DNA of 23,317 nt from Rickettsiales bacterium (GCA_028040005.1 JAOFKK010000004.1:1-23317), one strand, 5' to 3'; positions 7,887 to 14,494 are shown, numbered from the stretch's first letter. A program made the numbers and translations. The notes: generated by a model from the sequence alone, not told the origin.

Positions 7887-8888
7887 ATGACACATAAAAC
7901 TGATTTAGTAATTATTGGAGCTGGACCTGTTGGTCTATTTGCTTGTTTTGAAGCAGGCATGTTAAAAATAAAATCCCATATCATTGATACTTTGGAATTT
8001 ACTGGTGGCCAATGCACCGCCCTATATCCTGAAAAACCAATTTATGATATTCCAGCTCATCCCAATATTTTAGCTTCCGATTTAATCTCTAACCTTGAAG
8101 AGCAAATTAAACCATTTAACCCTACTATCCACCTTAATCAAAGAGTTGAAGAGGTTAAAAAATTAGAAAATGGTTCATTTTTTGTTAAAACTTCTAAAAA
8201 TACCAAGATTGAGGCTAAATCAATCATTATTGCTGCTGGTTGCGGTGCTTTTGGCCCTAATAGACCACCAATTACTGGCATTGAAGAATATGAAGGTAAG
8301 TCAATTTTTTATTCAGTAAAGTCAAAAAAAACTTTTGCTGGTAAAAAAATTGCTATTGCTGGTGGTGGTGATTCAGCTGTCGATTGGGCAATTTCTTTAC
8401 AAGAAGTTGCAAAAAAGATTTATGTTATCCATAGAAGAGATCGCTTTAGATGCGCACCTGAAAGTGCTGATAAATTAAAAAAACTTGCTGCTGAAGGTAA
8501 GATTGAAATGGTCACACCTTATCAATTAAAATCATTTGAGGGCGCGGATGGTAATTTATCAAAAGTGGTCGTTGAAGATTTGGATGGTAATATAAAAAAA
8601 ATTGATGCTGAAATTTTATTACCTTTTTATGGCCTCAGAATGGAATTGGGCCCAATTGCTAATTGGGGATTAAATATTAATAAAAATCTTATTGATGTCG
8701 ATCCTTTTACAATGCAAACTTCTGAAGCAGGGATTTACGCAATTGGCGATATAATTAATTATAAAAATAAATTAAAACTAATTTTAACTGGCTTTTCAGA
8801 AGCAGCTCAAGCTTGTCACGATATTTACAATATAATATATCCTGATACACCATTTCATTTTGAATATTCAACTTCAAAAGGAGTATGA
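7887..8888 (+). CDS. Ferredoxin/flavodoxin-NADP+ reductase, thioredoxin-reductase-like type
   Basis: A 333-residue FAD enzyme with two Rossmann segments: GAGPVG near residue 11 for FAD and AGGGDSAVDWA in the middle for NADPH, plus the C-terminal IYAIGD that closes over FAD. It carries the GGQCTALYP signature of the TrxR-like ferredoxin reductases and lacks the CxxC redox pair of true thioredoxin reductase. The longer frame reaches back to 7842, but the ATG at 7887 is chosen because it sits 7 bp after the ratA stop and leaves the usual short lead before the first strand. Supplies reduced ferredoxin, for example for iron-sulfur assembly. Confidence 0.9.
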   Translation: MTHKTDLVIIGAGPVGLFACFEAGMLKIKSHIIDTLEFTGGQCTALYPEKPIYDIPAHPNILASDLISNLEEQIKPFNPTIHLNQRVEEVKKLENGSFFVKTSKNTKIEAKSIIIAAGCGAFGPNRPPITGIEEYEGKSIFYSVKSKKTFAGKKIAIAGGGDSAVDWAISLQEVAKKIYVIHRRDRFRCAPESADKLKKLAAEGKIEMVTPYQLKSFEGADGNLSKVVVEDLDGNIKKIDAEILLPFYGLRMELGPIANWGLNINKNLIDVDPFTMQTSEAGIYAIGDIINYKNKLKLILTGFSEAAQACHDIYNIIYPDTPFHFEYSTSKGV

Positions 8889-9499
8889 CAGAATTTATTA
8901 CCAATATCTTAGGAAATATCAATCTTCTTATTGAGCAATATAATTATCTTATTATTTTTGCTCTCATGGCTATTGAAAGTAGCTTCATCCCTTTTCCCAG
9001 TGAAATTATCATGATTCCCGCTGGTTATTTGGCATCGCAGGGTAAAATATCATTTTTTTACTCACTAATTGCCTCAGTGGCAGGATGCATATTTGGCGCT
9101 TTTATTAATTATTATTTAGCAAAATTTTTAGGTTTAAAAATTCTTAAAAAATATGGTAAATATCTTTTTCTTCCCGAGGATAAATTACAAAAAATTCAAA
9201 AATTCTTTCAAAATCATGGCTCAATTTCCACCTTCACTGGTCGTTTAATTCCTGGCATTAGACAATTAATTTCAATTCCTGCCGGATTATCAAATATGAA
9301 TTTAATTAAATTTACTTTTTATACCGCTGCTGGATCGGGAATTTGGTCCTTAATATTATTAATAATGGGCTTTATTTTTGGTCAAAATCAAGAATTAATC
9401 ATGGAAAATATGAAAATAATCATAATATTTACCATGATATTTGTCCTAATCACAATATTTTTATATATCAGATATAAAAAATATAAAACACCAAAGTGA
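8885..9499 (+). CDS. DedA-family inner-membrane protein
   Basis: 204 residues with several hydrophobic segments. Family motifs are AIESSFIPFPSE near the N-terminus and GRLIPGIRQLISIPAGLSNM in the second half, which form the re-entrant, proton-linked core of DedA/VTT proteins. Members act in lipid (undecaprenyl phosphate or phosphatidylethanolamine) flipping and envelope homeostasis. It overlaps the reductase by 4 bp and is the last gene of the plus-strand run. A 13-bp repeat starts 5 bp after its stop and marks the edge of accessory DNA. Confidence 0.92.
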   Translation: MTEFITNILGNINLLIEQYNYLIIFALMAIESSFIPFPSEIIMIPAGYLASQGKISFFYSLIASVAGCIFGAFINYYLAKFLGLKILKKYGKYLFLPEDKLQKIQKFFQNHGSISTFTGRLIPGIRQLISIPAGLSNMNLIKFTFYTAAGSGIWSLILLIMGFIFGQNQELIMENMKIIIIFTMIFVLITIFLYIRYKKYKTPK

Positions 9500-9504
9500 A
9501 TTTG

Positions 9505-9517
9505 TCACAACACACCA
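9505..9517 (+). repeat. 13-bp direct repeat, left copy
   Basis: TCACAACACACCA, exactly repeated at 11674-11686. The left copy sits just after dedA and just before the first kinase gene, at the change from core to accessory genes. Could be an insertion footprint or old attachment core. Confidence 0.5.
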
Positions 9518-9519
9518 TA

Positions 9520-10176
9520 TTAAAATTTTAAAACAAATTCTGCTCCCTTTCCAATTTTTGACTGGCAAATAATATCACCACCAAAAGCATTCATTGCTCT
9601 TTTACAAAAAGGGAGACCTAATCCAGTGCCGCCAGATTTTCCACCTGTTATAAATGATTCAAAAATTGACTCCAATTTATCCTTATCAATGCCAATTCCT
9701 TCATCTTTAAAATGTAGTTGTCTATTTTGAGAATCTAGCCAAATATTAATTTTTACCTTATAATGTAAGGCATTTTTAAGTAAATTAAATAAAACATAAA
9801 TCATTAATGTCTCATCACCTTTAAAGTTAAAGTCATTTAATATATCAATATTAACCAATTCTTTTTGCTCTTCATTTTCAAAAGTAAAATCATTAATTGC
9901 AATTTGAACAATTTTAGCAATTGATAGATTAACAAAATTACTATCATCAATTTTACCATCTGAAATATTCTTTAAGATAATTTCATTAATTTGTAATCCT
10001 CTTGATGCTGTGATTTGAATTAAGTCAAAAAACTCATTAATTTCGGATAGATTTTCTTTTATTATTTTGGAGGCTTGCTCTATTCCTGCAAGAGAGTTGC
10101 GAGATTCATGAGCTATTGAAGAGGTTAGAGACTTTAAGTTATCAAATTCTTCTTGTGAGTTATTTTTTGTAAACAT
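9520..10176 (-). CDS. Small soluble histidine kinase without sensor domain (copy 1)
   Basis: 218 residues: a dimerisation/phosphoacceptor helix with His23 in IAHESRNSL, then an HATPase_c domain with N box (FNLLKNALHYK), G1 (KDEGIGID), F-like (FESF) and G2 (GGTGLGLPF) motifs, so it should be enzymatically complete. There is no membrane segment, PAS, HAMP or receiver domain, and no response regulator nearby. My ungapped comparison with copy 2 (13194-13850) gives 153 of 218 identical residues. It is divergent from an XRE regulator gene (10303-10629), the same arrangement as copy 2. Perhaps it senses through a bound partner or phosphorylates a receiver elsewhere; that is inference. Confidence 0.88.
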   Translation of the reverse strand: MFTKNNSQEEFDNLKSLTSSIAHESRNSLAGIEQASKIIKENLSEINEFFDLIQITASRGLQINEIILKNISDGKIDDSNFVNLSIAKIVQIAINDFTFENEEQKELVNIDILNDFNFKGDETLMIYVLFNLLKNALHYKVKINIWLDSQNRQLHFKDEGIGIDKDKLESIFESFITGGKSGGTGLGLPFCKRAMNAFGGDIICQSKIGKGAEFVLKF

Positions 10177-10206
10177 AGTTAGATTATTAAGTTAATATAT
10201 GACATA

Positions 10207-10224
10207 TCACATTATAATATGTGA
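10207..10224. promoter_or_regulatory. Candidate operator/promoter in the kinase 1 - XRE 1 divergent gap
   Basis: Dyad TCACAT-6-ATGTGA whose spacer is TATAAT, with ATTATA (TATAAT on the other strand) overlapping it at 10211-10216. A bound XRE dimer would cover the -10 region in either direction. TGACATA-like repeats (around 10199 and 10222) extend the element on both sides. Confidence 0.4.
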
Positions 10225-10247
10225 CATATAATATTTCAACTTAATAT

Positions 10248-10274
10248 TTGATATGATATACATATTCTTATAAT
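10248..10274 (+). promoter_or_regulatory. Candidate promoter for XRE regulator 1
   Basis: TTGATA (10248-10253), a 15-bp spacer and TATAAT (10269-10274), 28 bp before the ATG at 10303. The spacer is short, so this is tentative. Confidence 0.3.
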
Positions 10275-10302
10275 TTATATGTTTAATTAAATAATTTAGC
10301 GA

Positions 10303-10629
10303 ATGCTTGACAAAGAAGAATTTATCAAAACCCTTGGTAAGATAATTAGAAAGGCAAGAAATGATAAAGGAATATCAATAGAAGATTTAGCTTTTAAAAG
10401 TAAGATTTCTTATAGTACAATTTCTTGCTTGGAAAGAGGTAAGGTTGGTAATTTACAAATTTATAATTTTTATAAATTGGTTAAAATTTTAGATATTAAT
10501 CCAAATCTTATTTTTAATCAAAATCAAAACCCTACCGAAGATAAAATTACATTGATCAATAAAATATCCTCTCTTGAAGATGGTGATTTAAAGATAATTT
10601 TAGAATCATTAAAAAAATTAACAAATTGA
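10303..10629 (+). CDS. XRE-family HTH regulator 1
   Basis: 108 residues. A Cro/cI-type HTH spans about 8-65: GKIIRKARNDKGISIEDLA, the recognition helix around SYSTISCLERGK, and the closing FYKLVKILDINPNLIF. The last 40 residues end in LINKISSLEDGDLKIILESL, a short helical tail shared with the regulators at 10719 and 14007. Divergent from kinase copy 1. The position and the dyad in the gap suggest control of its own and the kinase promoter. Confidence 0.9.
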   Translation: MLDKEEFIKTLGKIIRKARNDKGISIEDLAFKSKISYSTISCLERGKVGNLQIYNFYKLVKILDINPNLIFNQNQNPTEDKITLINKISSLEDGDLKIILESLKKLTN

Positions 10630-10672
10630 ATTCATATTAATATTATTGTCTAAACTTACTCCTTGCTTGATT

Positions 10673-10713
10673 TGTTAAAATTAAAGAATTAATTAAGTTC
10701 ATCAATATTATTA
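10673..10713 (-). pseudogene. Internal fragment of a third histidine kinase gene
   Basis: A 21-base stretch (10692-10712) is identical to 13710-13730 inside kinase copy 2, where it encodes NNIDELN. Read on the minus strand the piece gives NNIDELN, a stop in place of Glu, then FFN, so the reading frame is dead. Similarity continues weakly to about 10673. It lies just upstream of the XRE 2 ATG, in the place and orientation where a divergent kinase gene would be expected. Confidence 0.55.
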
Positions 10714-10718
10714 CGGTT

Positions 10719-11066
10719 ATGAAATATGATAATAATTTTAACATAAAAAAATCTTTTGGTAATAAAATTAAATATTATCGAAGTCTAAATGGTTTGACTC
10801 AAAGTCAGTTGGCTAATACCATTGGAAGAGCAGAGGAAACAATTTCTCATATTGAAAGAGGGTTAAATTCTACATCTCTTGGGATAATTCAAAAAATTGT
10901 TGAAATTTTATCAGTTGAAATATCTGACTTATTTGATTTTAATGATTATGGCACGATAAGAGATAAAGAAAAATTAACTCTGATTAAAGAAGTTATAGAA
11001 ATATTAAATGATAAAGATAAAAAATTTATTATAGATTTGTTGGGAGTTTTAAATAGTAAAAATTAA
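10719..11066 (+). CDS. XRE-family HTH regulator 2
   Basis: 115 residues; Cro/cI-type HTH at about 13-72 (GNKIKYYRSLNGLTQSQLA, then EETISHIERG, then IVEILSVEISDLFDF), with the same short C-terminal helix (LIKEVIEILNDKDKKFIIDL) as regulators 1 and 3. The HTH is closer to textbook phage repressors than regulator 1 (LTQSQLA, ISHIERG). It has no intact kinase partner; kinase fragments lie on both sides of it. Confidence 0.9.
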   Translation: MKYDNNFNIKKSFGNKIKYYRSLNGLTQSQLANTIGRAEETISHIERGLNSTSLGIIQKIVEILSVEISDLFDFNDYGTIRDKEKLTLIKEVIEILNDKDKKFIIDLLGVLNSKN

Positions 11067-11082
11067 CTTTATACCGCAAATT

Positions 11083-11121
11083 AAAGAAGTTAGAGATTTT
11101 AAATTATTAACTCCTCCTTGG
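11083..11121 (-). pseudogene. N-terminal fragment of a histidine kinase gene
   Basis: On the minus strand this reads NNLKSLTSLI, aligned without a gap to DNLKSLTSSI of kinase copy 1 (residues 12-21); roughly 29 of 36 bases match 10117-10152. There is no start codon in frame and the similarity stops before the active histidine. Together with the piece at 10673-10713 it frames the XRE 2 gene. The match is short, so homology is likely but not proven. Confidence 0.45.
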
Positions 11122-11336
11122 TTAGATCTTTGCGCATTTTTTTGGCAAAGGTAAGATTTTTGGCTTTATATTGCCTTTTTGTGGTAGTTATGGTCATTAT
11201 TTGTGGATTTATTGTTATTCTGGTAAATTTAAGCACTATTTGCAGAAGTTACAATAGTTTTTTGTAAAAATGGATATCTTAAATTTGTATTTGTTGTAAT
11301 AGGAGGTTGACTTAAGGTAATGGCGTGAATTGTGAC

Positions 11337-11637
11337 AGGAGGAAACTTGATTGGCATTTTATATGTTAAAGAATCCCATACCCCACCATAATTGCTACGC
11401 AATTTTGGCTCCCCTATGTCCATAAAATATTATTTCTAATAATATTTTATTTCAAGGGGAGTTTCTCACAGATCCACTCCAAAACTCCCCTTGAAACCAA
11501 ATATTGTCGTGAGACAATATTTTGTGGCATAGGGGTAAAAAGCAATCAAGGCGCTTTTTTGTCTCAAAAAGTAATTTATTGCTTTTTGGTGGGGTGCGGG
11601 ATATTGCAACATAAAAAAACCAATCAAGTTACCTCCT
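11337..11637. repeat. About 300-bp nested palindromic element with cloverleaf-like core
   Basis: Stems from the outside in: A, 11337-11367 with 11608-11637 (AGGAGG, one mismatch, AACTTGATTGG, then looser); B, 11375-11388 with 11587-11600 (12 of 14); an AAAAAGCAAT/ATTGCTTTTT hairpin on the right side (11537-11546 with 11578-11587); D, 11411-11422 with 11525-11535 (CCCCTATG core). Stem D encloses three perfect hairpins: E, 11422-11434 with 11438-11450 (13 bp, 3-nt loop); F, 11450-11464 with 11482-11496 (15 bp); G, 11499-11508 with 11513-11522 (10 bp, GTGA loop). This could be a non-autonomous mobile element or a structured RNA. Its family is not recognised. Confidence 0.75.
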
Positions 11638-11675
11638 GTAGCAACATAAAACAGCCAATCAATCTACTTCCTTTC
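11606..11675 (+). repeat. Two adjacent imperfect copies of a 35-bp repeat
   Basis: Unit 1 at 11606-11640 and unit 2 at 11641-11675 both start GCAACATAAAA and contain CCAATCAA and a TACCTCC/TACTTCC block. Unit 1 is the right arm of outer stem A; unit 2 can pair with the left arm as well, and the pairing reaches beyond it (TTGTGA at 11331-11335 side). There is no spacer, so this is not a CRISPR array. Confidence 0.6.
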
Positions 11676-11686
11676 ACAACACACCA
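11674..11686 (+). repeat. 13-bp direct repeat, right copy
   Basis: TCACAACACACCA, identical to 9505-9517. It directly follows the 35-bp tandem repeat. The two copies bracket 2.2 kb holding kinase 1, XRE 1, XRE 2 and the palindromic element. Confidence 0.5.
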
Positions 11687-11808
11687 CCACCTTACATTTG
11701 ATTAAAATTTGTAAAGTTTTATTAAAAATAACTGGTGTTTTTTGGTGTAAAAAGTATCCCTGATAGAAATAATGAAAATTTAATAAAGCTATAAACCCTT
11801 ATAAATAC

Positions 11809-11853
11809 TGGTGCTGTTAGGGGGACTTGAACCCCCGACCTCTTCATTACCAA
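11809..11853 (-). pseudogene. 3' fragment of tRNA-Thr(GGU), candidate attachment site
   Basis: On the minus strand: anticodon loop TTGGTAA (anticodon GGT), 3' anticodon-stem strand TGAAG, variable AGGTC, T arm GGGGG-TTCAAGT-CCCCC, acceptor strand TAACAGC, then ACCA with an encoded CCA end. The DNA beyond 11853 does not supply the partner stem, D arm or acceptor 5' strand, so it is not a working tRNA. Truncation exactly in the anticodon loop is what integration into a tRNA leaves behind. With the tRNA on the minus strand, the intact gene should lie at the far right end of the island, past the window. Confidence 0.85.
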
Positions 11854-11966
11854 TTAGGTGGTTATATATTTTATTAAATTTTATAATAGTTTATTTTCCT
11901 TTACAAATTAAGACTTTATTGCTATTTTATTATTTATCAATATTTATATTTTTTACCTAAATTTGA

Positions 11967-11995
11967 TATAATATTCGGCACCAATTCGGCACCAA
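11967..11995 (+). promoter_or_regulatory. Integrase promoter with tandem 11-bp repeat
   Basis: TATAAT at 11967-11972 is followed at once by two exact copies of TTCGGCACCAA (11974-11984, 11985-11995) and then the integrase ATG at 12012. The expected transcription start falls inside the repeats, so a protein bound there would block its own transcription. The repeats may be arm-type integrase sites or an excisionase/regulator operator. No good -35 is seen. Confidence 0.55.
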
Positions 11996-12011
11996 ATAAA
12001 AAATAAATAAA

Positions 12012-13193
12012 ATGAGTAGTGAAATTAATTTTACCAAACAATCTTTAGCTAAAATTCCAACTCCTGATAAAAAGAAAAGAATCTATAAAAGAGATAGTAA
12101 AGAAAAGGGATTGGTACTTTGCAAAACTCATACTGGTAAAATTAGCTTTTATCTTCGTAAGATGATTGATGGTAAGGATAGTAGGGTTTTAATTGGGCAT
12201 TATCCTGATTTATCAATTGAGAATGCCAGAAAAAAATCTTTATCACTAAAAGGGCAAATTGCAGATGGCGGTAATCCACAAAAAGAGAGAGAAAAATTAA
12301 AACAAGAAATAACTTTTGGTAAATTATGGCTTCAATATATGAATCTTCATTCAAAGCCACATAAAAAATCTTGGCAAGAAGATGAAGATTATTATAAAAG
12401 GCATTTAAAGGGGTTTGAGAGTGTTAAAATTTCTAATATTACCAGATCAGACATAGAAAACTTAAAAAGTGAAGTGAGTAATAAAAATGGCATATTTGTT
12501 GCTAATAAATTATTAGCAATTATTTCAGTTGTTTTTAATAAGGCTATTGAATGGGGATTTCAAGGTAAAAATCCTGCCAATAATATTAAAAAATTTAAGG
12601 AAAAATCAAGATCTAGGTTTTTAAAATCTGATGAATTGCCAAAATTCTTTGAAGCTCTAGAAAAAGAAGAAAATGATTTATTTAAAGATTTCTTTTATAT
12701 TGCAATTTTTACTGGCATTAGAAAATCAAATATTTTAGCCATCAAGTGGCAAGATATTGATTTTGATCAAAAAATTCTTTATATTCCAGATTCAAAAAAT
12801 GGTGAACCTCAAGATTTTCCTTTATCTGATCAAGTAATTGAAATTTTAAAAAATAGAAAAGTTATCAATAAAAAATTAGAATTAGAGGATTATAAAAAAA
12901 ATTGGGTTTTTCCATCAAAAACTAGTAAAAGCGGTCATTTAGAAGAGCCAAAATCAGCTTGGAGAAGAATAAAAGAAAGATCGGGCATTAATGATATCAG
13001 AATCCACGATTTAAGAAGGAGTCTGGGAAGCTGGCAAGCAATTAATGGTGCCAGCCTTCCTGTTATTGGCAAATCCCTAAATCAAAAATCAGTCAAAACC
13101 ACCCAAATTTATGCTAGACTTAGTAATGATCCAGTAAGGGAATCAGTAAATAAAGCAGTTGATAAAATGATTGAAATTGGAGGTATGAAATAA
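12012..13193 (+). CDS. P4-type tyrosine recombinase (island integrase)
   Basis: 393 residues: N-terminal DUF4102-like arm-binding domain (about 1-95), SAM-like core-binding domain (about 100-195) and catalytic domain (about 205-385). Catalytic features are Arg in IFTGIRKSN, HDLRR, and Tyr367 in TTQIYARL. The second catalytic His position reads GKSLNQKS rather than GHxS; a lysine there is usual in this subfamily (VIGKxLNHKS pattern), so it is not a defect. It lies 158 bp from the tRNA-Thr fragment, the standard place for a tRNA-targeting island integrase. It ends next to kinase copy 2, convergent, with no gap. Confidence 0.95.
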   Translation: MSSEINFTKQSLAKIPTPDKKKRIYKRDSKEKGLVLCKTHTGKISFYLRKMIDGKDSRVLIGHYPDLSIENARKKSLSLKGQIADGGNPQKEREKLKQEITFGKLWLQYMNLHSKPHKKSWQEDEDYYKRHLKGFESVKISNITRSDIENLKSEVSNKNGIFVANKLLAIISVVFNKAIEWGFQGKNPANNIKKFKEKSRSRFLKSDELPKFFEALEKEENDLFKDFFYIAIFTGIRKSNILAIKWQDIDFDQKILYIPDSKNGEPQDFPLSDQVIEILKNRKVINKKLELEDYKKNWVFPSKTSKSGHLEEPKSAWRRIKERSGINDIRIHDLRRSLGSWQAINGASLPVIGKSLNQKSVKTTQIYARLSNDPVRESVNKAVDKMIEIGGMK

Positions 13194-13850
13194 TTAAAAT
13201 TTTAAAATAAATTCTGCACCTTCTCCACTTTCTGACTGGCAAATAATATCACCACCAAAAGCTTGCATCACTCTTTTACAAAATGGAAGCCCCAAGCCAG
13301 TTCCAGAAGATTTTCCAGAAGTGGTAAAGGAATCAAAAATTGACTCCAATTTATCAGAATCAATTCCTTGCCCTTCATCTTTAAAATGTAGTTGTTTATT
13401 TTTAGAATCTAACCAAATATTAATTTTAACCTTATAATGCAAAGCATTTTTGAGTAAATTAAATAAAACATAAATCATCAATGTTTCAGAGCCAAAAAAT
13501 TCAAAATTATCAGATAAATCAAGATTTATGAGATTTTTTTGATCCTTATCTTCAAAAGCAAATTCATTAATAGCAAATTTAACAATAGTTGCAATAGAAA
13601 GAAGAGTAAAATTACTATCATCAATCTTACCATCAGAAATATTTTTTAAAATAATATCATTAATTTGCATGCCACGATTAGCAGTTGTGGAAATTAAATT
13701 AAAAAACTCATTAAGTTCATCAATATTATTCTGCATTAATTCACATATTTGCTTAATAGCTCCAAGAGAATTGCGGGATTCATGGGCAATTGAGCCAGCA
13801 AGAGATTTTAATTGATGGTTATTTTCTTTATTGTCAATTTTGTTTAACAT
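13194..13850 (-). CDS. Small soluble histidine kinase without sensor domain (copy 2)
   Basis: 218 residues, the same length as copy 1 and about 70% identical to it (153 of 218 by my count). His23 in IAHESRNSL, N box FNLLKNALHYK, G1 KDEGQGID and G2 SGTGLGLPF are intact. Differences cluster in the N-terminal 60 residues, before and after the phosphoacceptor helix, and around 100-122, while the ATP-binding half is nearly unchanged; partner choice may differ while catalysis is kept (inference). Divergent from XRE regulator 3. The stop abuts the integrase stop, so the two transcripts run into each other. Confidence 0.88.
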   Translation of the reverse strand: MLNKIDNKENNHQLKSLAGSIAHESRNSLGAIKQICELMQNNIDELNEFFNLISTTANRGMQINDIILKNISDGKIDDSNFTLLSIATIVKFAINEFAFEDKDQKNLINLDLSDNFEFFGSETLMIYVLFNLLKNALHYKVKINIWLDSKNKQLHFKDEGQGIDSDKLESIFDSFTTSGKSSGTGLGLPFCKRVMQAFGGDIICQSESGEGAEFILKF

Positions 13851-13891
13851 AGTAATTTTATTGCTGTTATTAAGATTAATTCACATAATTA

Positions 13892-13935
13892 TCTAACTAA
13901 TTAGAATAATAATTAAATAATCTCTAATAGATTAG
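13892..13935. promoter_or_regulatory. Candidate operators in the kinase 2 - XRE 3 divergent gap
   Basis: Two dyads built on CTAAT: TCTAA-CTAA-TTAGA (13892-13905) and CTAAT-AG-ATTAG (13924-13935); a further half-site TCTAAT lies near 13974. The motif differs from the ATGTGA dyad in the copy-1 gap, so the two regulators probably do not cross-bind. Confidence 0.4.
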
Positions 13936-14006
13936 ATGGAATAAATAATAATTCAAGTAATAATCTAATATATTGCATGTTTTTATTTAATTCATAAAAT
14001 TCATTG

Positions 14007-14348
14007 ATGGAAAATTATTTGGTAAAAATCGGCTCTGCATTAAAAAAGATTAGAAAGGAAAAGAAGGTTACAATAGAAAAAATATCTCTTGATACTGGTC
14101 TTTCACCAGCAACAATTTCATATTTAGAAAATTCCAGCTTAAATGACATTAAAATGTCAACCTTGTTCAAAATTATTGATTATTTGGAAATAGATTTTTA
14201 TCTATTTTTAGGCTCTGTGCTTGATGATAGTAATTTAAATAAAAATAAGAAGGAATTGATTGAAAAAATCCTTTCTATCAAAGATCAAGATATTGATAAA
14301 TTAAATTCTTTTAAAGAGGTGGTTAATATGTTTGGTGATATTAAGTAA
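14007..14348 (+). CDS. XRE-family HTH regulator 3
   Basis: 113 residues from the ATG at 14007 (a TTG directly before it could add one residue). The HTH is at about 8-66: IGSALKKIRKEKKVTIEKIS, SPATISYLENSS, then LFKIIDYLEIDFYLFL. The C-terminal helix (LIEKILSIKDQDIDKL) resembles those of regulators 1 and 2. Partner of kinase 2 by position. Likely a repressor acting on the CTAAT dyads in the gap. Confidence 0.9.
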   Translation: MENYLVKIGSALKKIRKEKKVTIEKISLDTGLSPATISYLENSSLNDIKMSTLFKIIDYLEIDFYLFLGSVLDDSNLNKNKKELIEKILSIKDQDIDKLNSFKEVVNMFGDIK

Positions 14349-14471
14349 ATTTAAAAGCAAGGATTTATAATTTGTAAGAGCTCAATTTCTTTAAAATTGG
14401 CAAGGTGTTGTCCATATTATAGCAATTTATCCCTTATATAATTAGCTTTATAATAATATGTAGTTAATTTA

Positions 14472-14491
14472 TGCCCCCAAAACTGCCCCCA
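14472..14491 (+). repeat. Tandem TGCCCCCA repeat, possible orphan integrase arm site
   Basis: TGCCCCCA at 14472-14479 and 14484-14491, preceded by a TATAAT near 14451. The layout (box, then two GC-rich repeats) copies that ahead of the integrase at 11967-11995, but what follows is the end of res on the opposite strand and no integrase. This 146-bp gap after XRE 3 holds nothing else recognisable. Confidence 0.4.
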
Positions 14492-14494
14492 GAA

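Larger units (their letters stand above)
11067..12011. other. 945-bp non-coding interval
   Basis: No convincing gene. From left to right it holds a decayed kinase N-terminus (11083-11121), about 200 bp with nothing recognised, the nested palindromic element (11337-11637) with a 35-bp tandem repeat at its right end, the second copy of the 13-bp repeat, about 120 bp of plain AT-rich DNA, a tRNA-Thr 3' fragment, and the integrase promoter. A 64-codon minus-strand frame at 11229-11423 overlaps the palindrome and is judged spurious. Confidence 0.6.

Noticed and set aside
11229..11423. 64-residue minus-strand protein
   Set aside because: The frame runs into the palindromic arms, has no ribosome-binding site and no recognisable domain; more likely an accident of the repeat.
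11337..11637. Retron or group II intron RNA
   Set aside because: No reverse transcriptase in the window, and no domain V or msr/msd-like arrangement was seen.
11606..11675. CRISPR array
   Set aside because: Only two imperfect 35-bp units, directly joined with no spacers, and no cas genes.
11809..11853. A functional tRNA gene
   Set aside because: Only the 3' part from the anticodon loop is present; D arm and acceptor 5' strand are missing on the flank.
9520..14348. Rickettsiales amplified genetic element (RAGE)
   Set aside because: Integrase, kinases and HTH genes fit, but no tra, SpoT/RelA, ankyrin or TPR genes are visible here; it could still apply beyond the right edge.
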